From: JBLHZY01 sp047631555
Lineage (GTDB): Bacteria > Pseudomonadota > Alphaproteobacteria > Rhodobacterales > Rhodobacteraceae
Length of the DNA stretch: 64,000 nt
Assembly: GCA_047631555.1 (NCBI GenBank)
Contig: JBLHZY010000001.1
Span: 1,302,001-1,366,000 of the forward strand
Reading direction: 5' to 3'
This document shows positions 51,283 through 59,467 of the stretch, one piece after another (positions within the stretch are counted from its first letter, which is position 1; every line of letters begins with the position of its first letter). Position numbers and translations under genes: made by a program. The notes under the pieces were generated by a model that made no database searches, was not told where the DNA came from, and worked only from the letters and a program-made list of their open reading frames with translations.

Positions 51283-52815
51283 TTACAGCGGGATATTATC
51301 GTGCTTTTTCCATGGGTTGCTTTGCTGTTTGCCTCTGAGAGAGGCAAAGGCGCGACAGACGCGCTTGCGGGTCGAATGGGGCATGATGACCTCATCGATA
51401 AAGCCCTTTTCAGCCGCAACAAACGGATTGGCAAAGCGCGCCTCATAATCGGCCGTGTGCTGCGCGATTTTCTCCGCATCATTCAGATCAGCGCGGTGAA
51501 TAATCTCCGTCGCGCCCTTGGCCCCCATCACAGCAATCTCAGCCGTCGGCCAGGCATAGTTGAAATCGCCGCGCAGGTGTTTGGAGGACATAACATCATA
51601 GGCCCCGCCGTAAGCTTTGCGCGTGATCACGGTCACTTTGGGAACGGTCGCCTCGCCATAAGCAAAGAGCAATTTCGCGCCGTGTTTGATCACGCCGCCA
51701 TATTCCTGACCCGTGCCGGGCAAGAAACCGGGCACATCAACAAGCGTGAGGATCGGGATTTCAAACGCATCACAAAACCGCACAAACCGCGCCGCTTTGC
51801 GCGAGCTATCAATGTCCAAACAGCCGGCCAAAACGGTTGGTTGGTTGGCCACGACGCCAACGGTCGAGCCTTCAAGCCGGATAAAACCGGTCAGGATATT
51901 CTTGGCGAAATCTTCCTGAATTTCGTAAAAATCGCCCTCATCGCTGAGCTTATGGATCAGCTCTTTCATGTCATAAGGCGTGTTTGGATTGTCGGGGATC
52001 AGCGTGTCCAAGCTATTCTCGATGCGTGCTGGATCGTCAAAGAAGGGGCGCACGGGCGGCTTTTCGCGATTGTTCGCTGGCAGAAAATCAACCAAACGGC
52101 GCACTTCAGTCAGCGCCTCAACATCGTTCTCAAAAGCGCCATCCGCGACCGAGCTTTTCTTCGTATGCGTGCTCGCGCCGCCAAGCTCCTCGGCTGTAAC
52201 CACTTCATTCGTAACCGTTTTTACCACATCAGGCCCGGTCACAAACATGTAAGAGCTGTCCTTCACCATAAAGATGAAATCAGTCATCGCAGGCGAATAA
52301 ACCGCGCCGCCCGCACAGGGCCCCATGATCACGCTGATCTGTGGAACAACGCCAGAGGCCATCACATTGCGCTGGAAAACCTCGGCATAACCGGCAAGCG
52401 AAGCAACGCCCTCTTGGATGCGCGCGCCGCCGCTATCATTCAGCCCGATCACCGGCGCGCCGTTTTGCATCGCCATATCCATGATCTTGCAAATTTTCTG
52501 CGCGTGGGTTTCGGAAAGCGAGCCGCCAAAGACGGTGAAATCTTGCGAGAAAACATAGACTTGACGCCCGTTGATCGTCCCCCAGCCAGTGACAACCCCG
52601 TCGCCGTAAGGGCGATCTTTCTCCATGCCGAAATCGGTGCAACGGTGCGCGACAAAGGTATCGAACTCCTCAAACGAGTCCTCATCCAGCAAAAGATCAA
52701 TCCGTTCGCGCGCGGTCAGCTTGCCTTTGGCGTGCTGGCTGGCGATGCGTCGCTCGCCGCCGCCTTGGCGGGCCATTTCGCGGCGCTCTTCAAGCTCGTT
52801 TAGGATATCTTTCAT
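51283..52815 (-). CDS. pccB: Propionyl-CoA carboxylase beta subunit
   Basis: The carboxyltransferase half of propionyl-CoA carboxylase. The 510-residue protein has two crotonase-like halves; conserved regions include GLNDSGGARIQEGVASLAGYAE, GPCAGGAVYSPAMTDF and VDVPGFLPGTGQEYGG (each abridged or short). The ATG at 52815 gives MKDILNELEE, the usual start. Upstream, between this gene and the divergent exporter, lies a cluster of TGCAAA elements of the PccR type. It acts with PccA. Confidence 0.96.
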   Translation of the reverse strand: MKDILNELEERREMARQGGGERRIASQHAKGKLTARERIDLLLDEDSFEEFDTFVAHRCTDFGMEKDRPYGDGVVTGWGTINGRQVYVFSQDFTVFGGSLSETHAQKICKIMDMAMQNGAPVIGLNDSGGARIQEGVASLAGYAEVFQRNVMASGVVPQISVIMGPCAGGAVYSPAMTDFIFMVKDSSYMFVTGPDVVKTVTNEVVTAEELGGASTHTKKSSVADGAFENDVEALTEVRRLVDFLPANNREKPPVRPFFDDPARIENSLDTLIPDNPNTPYDMKELIHKLSDEGDFYEIQEDFAKNILTGFIRLEGSTVGVVANQPTVLAGCLDIDSSRKAARFVRFCDAFEIPILTLVDVPGFLPGTGQEYGGVIKHGAKLLFAYGEATVPKVTVITRKAYGGAYDVMSSKHLRGDFNYAWPTAEIAVMGAKGATEIIHRADLNDAEKIAQHTADYEARFANPFVAAEKGFIDEVIMPHSTRKRVCRAFASLRGKQQSNPWKKHDNIPL

Positions 52816-52875
52816 CTGGCAATTCTCCGTGGCTCAGGGGGCACAATTGGCGGCAACTTAGTGCCCAATGCCGCA

Positions 52876-52946
52876 CATGCAAAGCACCAACTGGTAAATT
52901 TGCAAACACTTGCCAAACCTTGCTCTGCAAATTGCAAATCAGCAAA
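52876..52946 (-). promoter_or_regulatory. PccR-type operator cluster before pccB
   Basis: TTTGCAAA (52899-52906), TTGCCAAA (52910-52917), TCTGCAAA (52924-52931) and ATTGCAAA (52931-52938) lie within 40 bases, with ATGCAAAG and CAGCAAAG at the edges. In Rhodobacter sphaeroides PccR is reported to bind paired TTTGCAAA elements a few bases apart at pccB and pccR. Here the first pair has a 3-base spacer. The cluster lies 60-130 bases before the pccB start and could also act on the divergent exporter. Confidence 0.7.
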
Positions 52947-53038
52947 GTCGCTCTGCCCGCGCCGCACCGCGATATTCTGTGCATTATTGCACATCGATAG
53001 CAATAGACAGCCCAACTGCGCGAAGATACATCATTTCC

Positions 53039-54256
53039 ATGTCAGATGAAAACCACGCTCGCTTCCTAGATCGCACCACCCCACCCAACATTGCAACCCT
53101 TGTTTTGCTGGCCGGAATTGGCGCGCTCTCGATGAATGTCTTCCTCCCGGCCCTGCCCGAGATGACGACGCATTTCAATACAACTTACGGGGTGATGCAG
53201 CTCTCTGTTGCGCTCTATCTGGCGGCAAACGGCTTGCTCCAAATCTTCGTAGGGCCGCTGGCTGATAAGTATGGCCGCCGCCCCGTCTCCATGGCTGGCG
53301 TGATCATTTTTATCCTTGCTTCCGTGGCTTGCATCTATGCGCCCAACGTGACGATTTTCCTGATTTTTCGCATGATCCAAAGCGTCATCGCGGTTGGCTT
53401 TGTGCTTTCGCGGGCCGTGGTGCGCGATATGTATCCGCCCAATCGCGCCGCTGCGATGATCGGATATGTGGCGATGGGCATGTCGCTGGTGCCGATGTTC
53501 TCGCCTGTCATTGGCGGGGTTTTGACCGAGCATTTGGGCTGGACATCAAGCTTCTGGCTGATGGCAATTGCTGGGGTCTTCACCCTTGCGCTTGTTTGGT
53601 TCGACCAAGGCGAAACCAATGTTTCTCAAGGGCTTAGCCTATCTCAACAATTCGCCCAATACCCAGAGCTGTTTAAATCTCAGCGCTTCTGGGGCTATGC
53701 TCTGGCAACGGCCTTTTCCTCGGGCGCTTTCTTTGCCTACCTTGGCGGCGCGCCTTTTGTTGGCACACAAATCTTTGGCCTCTCGCCCTCGGATCTTGGC
53801 TTTTGGTTCGGCGCACCGGCCGTTGGTTACCTGCTTGGCAACTTTACAACCGGGCTGCTCGCAACGCGCGTCGGCCTCAACCGGATGATCATCATCGGGG
53901 CCTCCGTGGCCTCAAGCGGCATTGCCCTTTCGATGCTGCTTTTCCTCTTTGATATGGGCAGCGTCCCGAGCTTCTTTGGCTTCATGACATTCGTTGGCTT
54001 TGGCAACGGCATGGTCATCCCCAACGCCACCTCCGGCGCGCTTTCCGTACGCCCGCATCTGGCCGGAACGGCCTCGGGCCTATCGGGCGCATTGATGGTT
54101 GGCGGGGGCGCCGCACTTGCTGCGCTCGCCGGCGCTTTGCTCACACCCGAGCGCGGCGTTTACCCGCTTTTGATCATCATGCTCAGCAGCTGTTTGCTCG
54201 GCGTGACCTCGATCATCATGGTGATCCGCCGCGAGCGCCGCATCGGCCTGATCTAA
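53039..54256 (+). CDS. Bcr/CflA-type MFS exporter
   Basis: A 405-residue inner-membrane transporter with about 12 transmembrane segments. The early segments LVLLAGIGALSMNVFLPALPEM and the loop ADKYGRRPVSMAG (MFS motif A) place it in the drug:H+ antiporter-1 Bcr/CflA group. I chose the ATG at 53039 (MSDENHARF); the open frame extends farther upstream through the operator cluster. It is divergent from pccB and followed 69 bases later by pccR, so it may belong to the PccR-controlled set. Substrate unknown. Confidence 0.85.
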   Translation: MSDENHARFLDRTTPPNIATLVLLAGIGALSMNVFLPALPEMTTHFNTTYGVMQLSVALYLAANGLLQIFVGPLADKYGRRPVSMAGVIIFILASVACIYAPNVTIFLIFRMIQSVIAVGFVLSRAVVRDMYPPNRAAAMIGYVAMGMSLVPMFSPVIGGVLTEHLGWTSSFWLMAIAGVFTLALVWFDQGETNVSQGLSLSQQFAQYPELFKSQRFWGYALATAFSSGAFFAYLGGAPFVGTQIFGLSPSDLGFWFGAPAVGYLLGNFTTGLLATRVGLNRMIIIGASVASSGIALSMLLFLFDMGSVPSFFGFMTFVGFGNGMVIPNATSGALSVRPHLAGTASGLSGALMVGGGAALAALAGALLTPERGVYPLLIIMLSSCLLGVTSIIMVIRRERRIGLI

Positions 54257-54272
54257 ACGCGCAAACCGCAGG

Positions 54273-54309
54273 GTTGCAAACCCCTCGCCAATTCGTGCTA
54301 ATCTGCAAA
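54273..54309 (+). promoter_or_regulatory. PccR-type elements before pccR
   Basis: GTTGCAAA (54273-54280) and TCTGCAAA (54302-54309) lie in the 69-bp gap before pccR, the second only 16 bases before its start. The second is identical to one pccB element. This fits autoregulation. The wider spacing differs from the pccB pair. Confidence 0.5.
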
Positions 54310-54325
54310 CTCTAAGGAGGCGCAA

Positions 54326-55729
54326 ATGGCACAACAAAAACTCTACGCAGGCGCGAAATTGCGCGAGACACGCACGCGCCTTGGGCTGACCCAAAAGCGC
54401 TTTGCCGAAAAGCTTGGCGTCTCCCTGCCCTATCTCAACCAAATGGAAAACAACAACCGCCCGGTCTCGACCGGCGTTGTCCTCGCTCTGGCCCAAGAAT
54501 TCGGCTTTGATGTCACCGAGCTGAGCACCGGCGATGCTGAGCGCATGGTCACCGATATGCGCGAAGCTCTGGCCGATCCGATCTTTGCCGATACCGCCCC
54601 GCCCTTGGCCGATCTGCGCCTTGCGGCCTCCAATGCGCCCGTGCTCGCGCGCGCCTTTTTGGCCCTGCACCGCGCCTATCGCCAAAACTCCGAACGCCTT
54701 GCCTCGCTCGATGAAGCCTTGGGGCGCGAAGGCGCGGCCTATCAGCCGTCCGCTTGGGAAGAGGTGCGCGATTTCTTTCACTATTGCGACAATTACATCG
54801 ATGCGGTCGATCGCGCCGCCGAAAACTTTGCCGCCCCAAAAGGCGAAATGCGCAATGTCATCGTCGCCGCCCATGAGGCGCTTGAAAATATGGGCGTGAC
54901 AGCGACTTACGCGCCCGAACCGGGCCTGCGCCGCTATGAGGCCAGCACCCAGAACCTGACATTATCGACAAGAAATGCCGCCCCAACTCAGCGCTTCCAA
55001 CTGCTGCACCAACTCGCCCTGCTGACACAAAACGAACTTTTCGAAGCAACGCTGGATCTGGCGCGATTTCAGTCTGATGAGGCCCGCTCCATCGCCAAAA
55101 TCGGCCTCGCCAATTACTTTGCCGGGGCGGCCCAGATGCCGTACCGCGCCTTCAAAGAAGCGGCCGAAGAAACCCGCCACGATCTCGAACAGCTCGCCGA
55201 TCGCTTTGGCGCCTCGATTGAGCAGGTCGCGCATCGCCTCTCGACCCTCCAGCGCCCCGGCGCCAAGGGCATTCCCTTTTTCTTCGTGCGCGTCGATCAG
55301 GCCGGAACGATCACCAAACGTCACTCCGCCACGCGGCTGCAATTTGCCCGCTTTGGCGGCGCCTGTCCGCTTTGGAATGTGCACCGCGCCTTTGAAACCC
55401 CCGGCCATTTTCTGCGCCAGCTTGCCGAGACGCCCGATGGCGTTCGCTACCTCTCGATTGCACGCGATGTCTCGAAATCCGGCGGGACGTTTCATGCCCC
55501 GACCCGGCGCTATGCCATCGCCCTTGGCTGCGATGTTCAGCATGCAAGCGCGCTGACCTATGCCGATGGGCTTGACCTCAGCAAGCCACAAGCCTTTGAA
55601 CCAATTGGGATTTCCTGCCGCATTTGCGAGCGCAAGAATTGCCATCAGCGCGCTGTTCCGCCGCTGCAAAACGCGCTGCATGTCGATCCGGATCGGCGCG
55701 GATTGCTGCCCTATGAGATCGCCCGCTAA
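54326..55729 (+). CDS. pccR: Short-chain fatty acyl-CoA regulator PccR
   Basis: A 467-residue XRE-type regulator that senses acyl-CoA and controls propionyl-CoA carboxylation. The Cro/CI helix-turn-helix is at about residues 8-62 (TRTRLGLTQKRFAEKLGVS; YLNQMENNNRPVS). The long C-terminal ScfR (DUF2083) domain ends with CRICERKNCHQRA, with Cys431, Cys434 and Cys439. AAGGAGG precedes the ATG. Location beside pccB and matching operator elements support this name over a general ScfR such as one controlling the glyoxylate or ethylmalonyl pathway. Confidence 0.9.
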   Translation: MAQQKLYAGAKLRETRTRLGLTQKRFAEKLGVSLPYLNQMENNNRPVSTGVVLALAQEFGFDVTELSTGDAERMVTDMREALADPIFADTAPPLADLRLAASNAPVLARAFLALHRAYRQNSERLASLDEALGREGAAYQPSAWEEVRDFFHYCDNYIDAVDRAAENFAAPKGEMRNVIVAAHEALENMGVTATYAPEPGLRRYEASTQNLTLSTRNAAPTQRFQLLHQLALLTQNELFEATLDLARFQSDEARSIAKIGLANYFAGAAQMPYRAFKEAAEETRHDLEQLADRFGASIEQVAHRLSTLQRPGAKGIPFFFVRVDQAGTITKRHSATRLQFARFGGACPLWNVHRAFETPGHFLRQLAETPDGVRYLSIARDVSKSGGTFHAPTRRYAIALGCDVQHASALTYADGLDLSKPQAFEPIGISCRICERKNCHQRAVPPLQNALHVDPDRRGLLPYEIAR

Positions 55730-55846
55730 GGCCCAATTGCCGCACTAAGACCAAGGTCGAAAGACCAATGTCTAAGGGCGCGGCGCGCTTCTGCGCTTTA
55801 CCCTCCCCAGCATCCCACATATTCCTAACCCAAAGGGAGACACATC

Positions 55847-56305
55847 ATGGAACTCAAAGGCAGCCGCATCATCGCCGCCGATCGCGCCACTATCTGGGCG
55901 CATCTCAACAGCGCCGAAACCCTCAAAACCTGCATCCCCGGCTGCTCGGAATTGACCGGCTCGCCCGCGGATGGGTTCGAGGCCGTGGTCACCCAAAAAG
56001 TCGGCCCGGTGAAGGCCACGTTTAAGGGCAAAGTCGTGCTTAGCGACGTCAAAGAGAACCAATCTTACCGCATCGATGGCGAGGGCACGGGCGGCGTTGC
56101 AGGCTTTGCCAAGGGCGGCGCATTTGTCTCGCTGGCAGACGCAGAAGACGGCGGCACCGAGCTGACATATGATGTTGAAGCCAAGGTCGGCGGCAAGATC
56201 GCGCAGCTTGGATCGCGCCTGATCAACGGCTTTGCCAAAAAGATGGCCGACAAGTTCTTTGAGAACTTTCAAACAACGGTCGAGGGCGGCCCCGAAGAAA
56301 GCTAA
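55847..56305 (+). CDS. CoxG-like SRPBCC-fold protein
   Basis: A 152-residue protein of the CO dehydrogenase subunit G (CoxG) family with the START/SRPBCC fold. Conserved segments are CIPGCSELTG, KVGPVKATFKGKV and ELTYDVEAKVGGKIAQLGSRL. Unlike full CoxG it has no C-terminal membrane anchor, and no cox or molybdenum hydroxylase genes are in the window, so a role in CO oxidation is not supported. GGAG precedes the ATG. It is followed by a bidirectional terminator. Confidence 0.85.
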   Translation: MELKGSRIIAADRATIWAHLNSAETLKTCIPGCSELTGSPADGFEAVVTQKVGPVKATFKGKVVLSDVKENQSYRIDGEGTGGVAGFAKGGAFVSLADAEDGGTELTYDVEAKVGGKIAQLGSRLINGFAKKMADKFFENFQTTVEGGPEES

Positions 56306-56322
56306 GCCACTGTTAATCCATT

Positions 56323-56370
56323 AAAAAAGGCGCGCCGGGCAATCAAAGCCGAGCGCGCCTTTTGCTTTTT
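56323..56370. terminator. Bidirectional terminator between coxG-like and ydcH-like genes
   Basis: GGCGCGC (56329-56335) pairs with GCGCGCC (56353-56359), with additional GGGC/GCC pairing inside. A-rich sequence on the left and TTTTGCTTTTT on the right give T-tracts in both directions between these convergent genes. Confidence 0.82.
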
Positions 56371-56382
56371 CAGCGCCCTGAT

Positions 56383-56625
56383 TTAGGCCGCTGCAACCAG
56401 CATCCTATAGAGATCATCTTTCAAAGCGCCGCGCTTTTTGCGCATCTCTTCATCCGCCATATCGCTGACCGGCGCGACATTGATCTCGGCGCGGTGCACC
56501 TCGCGATTGATCTCGTGATACTCCTCCAAAAGGCGGGCAAAATGGGCGTCATTGTTCTTCAGCGCGCTGATTTTCTCGGCCATATCTGGGAAATCATCGG
56601 CAAGCTCATGTGGTGTATGGGACAT
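56383..56625 (-). CDS. YdcH-family small protein (DUF465)
   Basis: An 80-residue coiled-coil protein typical of DUF465/YdcH. The helix reads KISALKNNDAHFARLLEEYHEIN, followed by VHRAE and the second helix MADEEMRKKRGALKDDLYRML (each abridged). Function is unknown. The ATG at 56625 has AGGAG upstream. Confidence 0.87.
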   Translation of the reverse strand: MSHTPHELADDFPDMAEKISALKNNDAHFARLLEEYHEINREVHRAEINVAPVSDMADEEMRKKRGALKDDLYRMLVAAA

Positions 56626-56694
56626 ATTGAAATACTCCTGTTTCGCTGTCCCCTAAAGGATAGCGCAGGGCCCCTTGCGCCGCTTTGCGCTGGA

Positions 56695-57615
56695 TCAAAC
56701 CTTGGTCGCCATCGCCGCCGGCGTGATCGCGCGCCGCTTAAGCACCGCCTCGCGCCAGGTGATGAACGAAACCGAGGCCAAAATCAGCGCGCCCCCGGCG
56801 ATCACCCAGATATCAACCCCTTCGCCAAAGGCAAAAAAGCCAAGCGCCGTTGCCCAAACCAGCTGAAGAAATGAGACCGGTTGCGTGACCGTGACCGGCG
56901 CCGCTTTGAAGGCCAAAGTCATCGTGTAATGGCCCGCCGTCGCGATCGCCGCCGTCAGCGCCATCCAGCCCATTTGCGGCCCCGTCGGCACGATCCAAAC
57001 CGCATAGGCAAACGGCGCAAGCCCAATGGCCACGGTGATCGACATCATCCCAACCACCAGCTCGGAGGGCAGCTCATCCGCCATGATTTTCGCGATCAGA
57101 TAGCTCACCGCAAAAAGCATCGCCGCAATCAGCATCGCCAAATGCCCGGCATCAATCGCCCGCACGCCGGGCCGCAGGATAATCATCGCCCCGAGCAGCG
57201 CCACAAGCACCGCGATGATCCGCCTCGCGGCCAGTTTTTCCTTAAGAAAAACAACGGCTAAGAGGGTAACATAAACAGGGCTGAGGTAATTCATCGCCGT
57301 GACTTCAGCAATCGGCAGCCGCGCCATTGAGAAAAACCAAAGCATCACCGCAATCGCATGTACCGCGCCGCGCAGCGCGAAAAACCGCAACTGGCGCGCA
57401 TCCGGGCGCACGCGCAGCATCGGGCGCAGCAGCGGGATCAGGAAAAACAGCCCAAAGATATAGCGCAAAAACGCCGCCTCAGCCGCGGGCAATCCCGCCC
57501 CCACATAGCGCACAATCGCCGTCACACAGACAAAAAGTGCGCCCGTAATAAGCATCCAAAGAACCCCCGCAACGGGGCGATTTTGGCCAACAACTGGGGA
57601 AATCGTTTCAGACAT
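56695..57615 (-). CDS. EamA/DMT-family transporter
   Basis: A 306-residue inner-membrane permease with ten predicted transmembrane segments in two EamA repeats (VLWMLITGALFVCVTAIVRY in the first, LAMLIAAMLFAVSYLIAKIM in the second). Conserved Pro/Gly residues (AMNYLSPVYVTLLAVVFLKE) are present. DMT transporters export amino acids or metabolites; substrate unknown. I chose the ATG at 57615 (MSETISP) rather than the basic N-terminal extension to 57690. It reads away from the LysE-family gene by the same strand, 38 bases apart. Confidence 0.85.
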   Translation of the reverse strand: MSETISPVVGQNRPVAGVLWMLITGALFVCVTAIVRYVGAGLPAAEAAFLRYIFGLFFLIPLLRPMLRVRPDARQLRFFALRGAVHAIAVMLWFFSMARLPIAEVTAMNYLSPVYVTLLAVVFLKEKLAARRIIAVLVALLGAMIILRPGVRAIDAGHLAMLIAAMLFAVSYLIAKIMADELPSELVVGMMSITVAIGLAPFAYAVWIVPTGPQMGWMALTAAIATAGHYTMTLAFKAAPVTVTQPVSFLQLVWATALGFFAFGEGVDIWVIAGGALILASVSFITWREAVLKRRAITPAAMATKV

Positions 57616-57653
57616 AGCGCGACTTGACCCCAAGCGCGCGCGCCGCGCAAGCC

Positions 57654-58256
57654 TTAAAACCCGCGCAAAAGCCCCAAAGCGATGGCCCACATAACCAGCC
57701 CAATTCCCGCATCAAGCCAGCGCCATGCGCGCGGCTCGGCAAACCAGGGGCGCAACAACCGCGCGCCGTAGCCCAATGAAAAGAAAAAGAAAAACGAGGC
57801 CGAAATCGCGCCCAAGCCAAACCAAAGCGCCTCATAGCGCAGCGAGACCGCGCCGATCAGCATCAATGTGTCGAGGTAAACATGCGGGTTAAGCCAAGTG
57901 AGCGCGAGGCAGATCAGCGCAGCCTGCCAAAGCCCGGCCTTTTCCTCCGAGGCCGGCTCAAGCCCGCCCTGCCCGCCGCGCCATGCCGCCAAAAGCGAAC
58001 GCGCGCCGTAGATCAGCAAAAACGCCGCCCCCGCAATCCGCATGATCGGCGCAAGCTTGGGCAAGGCCGCACCAAGGCGCGCAAATCCGCCAACCCCAAT
58101 GCTGATCAAAACCGCGTCAGAGATCGCACAGATCAGCACGACCGCAAGGACATGCTGCCCGCGCAGCCCTTGGCGCAAAACAAAGGCGTTCTGCGCCCCA
58201 ATAGCAAGGATCAGGCTAAAGCTCGTCGCAAAGCCAACGATCACTGAATTCAACAT
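57654..58256 (-). CDS. LysE/ArgO-family amino-acid exporter
   Basis: A 200-residue membrane protein with about six transmembrane segments. The family signature is GFATSFSLILAIGAQNAFVLRQGL near the N-terminus and LTWLNPHVYLDT at the middle, as in ArgO/LysE, which export arginine or lysine. The ATG at 58256 gives MLNSVIV. It lies upstream of the EamA gene in the same direction; the LysR-type activator that often accompanies ArgO is not adjacent. Confidence 0.88.
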   Translation of the reverse strand: MLNSVIVGFATSFSLILAIGAQNAFVLRQGLRGQHVLAVVLICAISDAVLISIGVGGFARLGAALPKLAPIMRIAGAAFLLIYGARSLLAAWRGGQGGLEPASEEKAGLWQAALICLALTWLNPHVYLDTLMLIGAVSLRYEALWFGLGAISASFFFFFSLGYGARLLRPWFAEPRAWRWLDAGIGLVMWAIALGLLRGF

Positions 58257-58279
58257 GTTAACCCCCTTGGAAAACAGGC

Positions 58280-58305
58280 AAAAAGGCGGCCCCGAAGAGC
58301 CGCCT
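58280..58305 (-). terminator. Terminator of yebC
   Basis: AGGCGGC (58284-58290) pairs with GCCGCCT (58299-58305) around an 8-base loop, followed on the minus strand by TTTTT. It lies about 65 bases after the yebC stop. Confidence 0.82.
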
Positions 58306-58371
58306 TTCGCAGATCAGCCGACCACAGCGCTTTTGCAGATGTGCCTCCCAACACATCCGCAAAAGCCGCGA

Positions 58372-59112
58372 TCACAGCTGAGCCATCACCTCGTCAGAAG
58401 CGTCGAAATTGGTCGTTACTTTCTGAACATCGTCATCATCTTCAAGCGCATCGATCAGCTTCATCAGCTTCTCCATACCCTCAAGATCAAGCTCGGTGGT
58501 GATATTGGGTTTCCAGATCAGTTTGGAGGTTTCGCTTTCGCCAAGCGCGGCTTCCAAAGCATTGGAAACTTCGTTCAAATCCGTGTCCGTGCAATAAATC
58601 ACATGCCCGTCTTCTGAGCTCTCAACATCTTCCGCACCGGCTTCGATTGCGGCCATCATTACTGTATCTGCATCCCCAACGGAGGCGGGATAAACAACTT
58701 CACCCTTGCGATCGAACATGAAGCTAACCGAGCCGGTTTCGCCAAGATTGCCGCCGCTTTTGGTGAAGGTCGAGCGCACCGAAGAAGCGGTGCGATTGCG
58801 GTTGTCTGTCATCGCTTCCACGATCACCGCAACGCCATTGGGGCCATAGCCTTCATAGCGAATTTCGTCGTAATTCTCCGCGTCGCCGCCCATGGATTTC
58901 TTGATCGCGCGATCAATAACATCCTTAGGAACCGATTGCGATTTGGCCTCTTTAACGGCCATGCGCAGGCGGGGGTTTTTATCGGGGTCTGGGTCGCCCA
59001 TTTTGGCGGCCACGGTGATCTCTTTGGCGAGCTTGGAAAAGAGCTTTGAGCGAAGCTTATCCTGGCGCCCTTTGCGGTGCTGGATATTTGCCCATTTTGA
59101 GTGGCCTGCCAT
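58372..59112 (-). CDS. yebC: YebC/PmpR-family protein
   Basis: A 246-residue three-domain protein typical of YebC. The N-terminus MAGHSKWANIQHRKGRQD, the middle region DRAIKKSMGGDAENYDEIRYEGYGPNG (abridged) and the acidic end LEDDDDVQKV are characteristic. Members act as transcription regulators or help translation of proline-rich stretches. The ATG at 59112 starts the conserved first helix. Probably monocistronic. Confidence 0.95.
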   Translation of the reverse strand: MAGHSKWANIQHRKGRQDKLRSKLFSKLAKEITVAAKMGDPDPDKNPRLRMAVKEAKSQSVPKDVIDRAIKKSMGGDAENYDEIRYEGYGPNGVAVIVEAMTDNRNRTASSVRSTFTKSGGNLGETGSVSFMFDRKGEVVYPASVGDADTVMMAAIEAGAEDVESSEDGHVIYCTDTDLNEVSNALEAALGESETSKLIWKPNITTELDLEGMEKLMKLIDALEDDDDVQKVTTNFDASDEVMAQL

Positions 59113-59199
59113 GAGAGACTCCGATTAGAAAATACGTCCGCGCAGATATATGTCAGGCCGGGGCATGGGCGCAACCCCAGCGTTACCGCGCGGCAATTC

Positions 59200-59457
59200 T
59201 TAGGGTTTGCCTGCCGCGCGTCGTGCCCCGAGCCAAAGCAAAAGCCCGAGCATCAAGCTGGCCAGACCAAAGCCAAATCCCGCCCCGCCCGCCTGAAGCA
59301 GCGCGAATTTCAGCCCTTGCCGCGAGCTGCCATCGCTGGCCTCCCAGCCCAGATTGAGCCCGGTGAAAAACGCGCCCACCCCAAGCAAAAGCAGCCCGGC
59401 CCCGATGATCATCAGGCGGCGCGCGAGGCGGCGTTTATCATTCGCAGTGCTGCTCAT
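59200..59457 (-). CDS. Small two-helix membrane protein
   Basis: An 85-residue protein with two hydrophobic helices (LMIIGAGLLLLGVGAFFTGL and LASLMLGLLLWLGA) joined by a hydrophilic loop with positive ends. No family is recognised. It starts 11 bases after the stop of the SLC13 permease gene and so may be translated with it. Small size and lack of motifs keep confidence moderate. Confidence 0.6.
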   Translation of the reverse strand: MSSTANDKRRLARRLMIIGAGLLLLGVGAFFTGLNLGWEASDGSSRQGLKFALLQAGGAGFGFGLASLMLGLLLWLGARRAAGKP

Positions 59458-59467
59458 TCCGCCTGCC

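Noticed and set aside
51301..52803. 500-codon plus-strand frame opposite pccB
   Set aside because: Shadow of pccB. Its length equals the sense gene and it has no domain.
55847..56305. Part of a CO dehydrogenase (cox) cluster
   Set aside because: No coxMSL or related molybdenum-enzyme genes are in the window and the membrane anchor of CoxG is missing.
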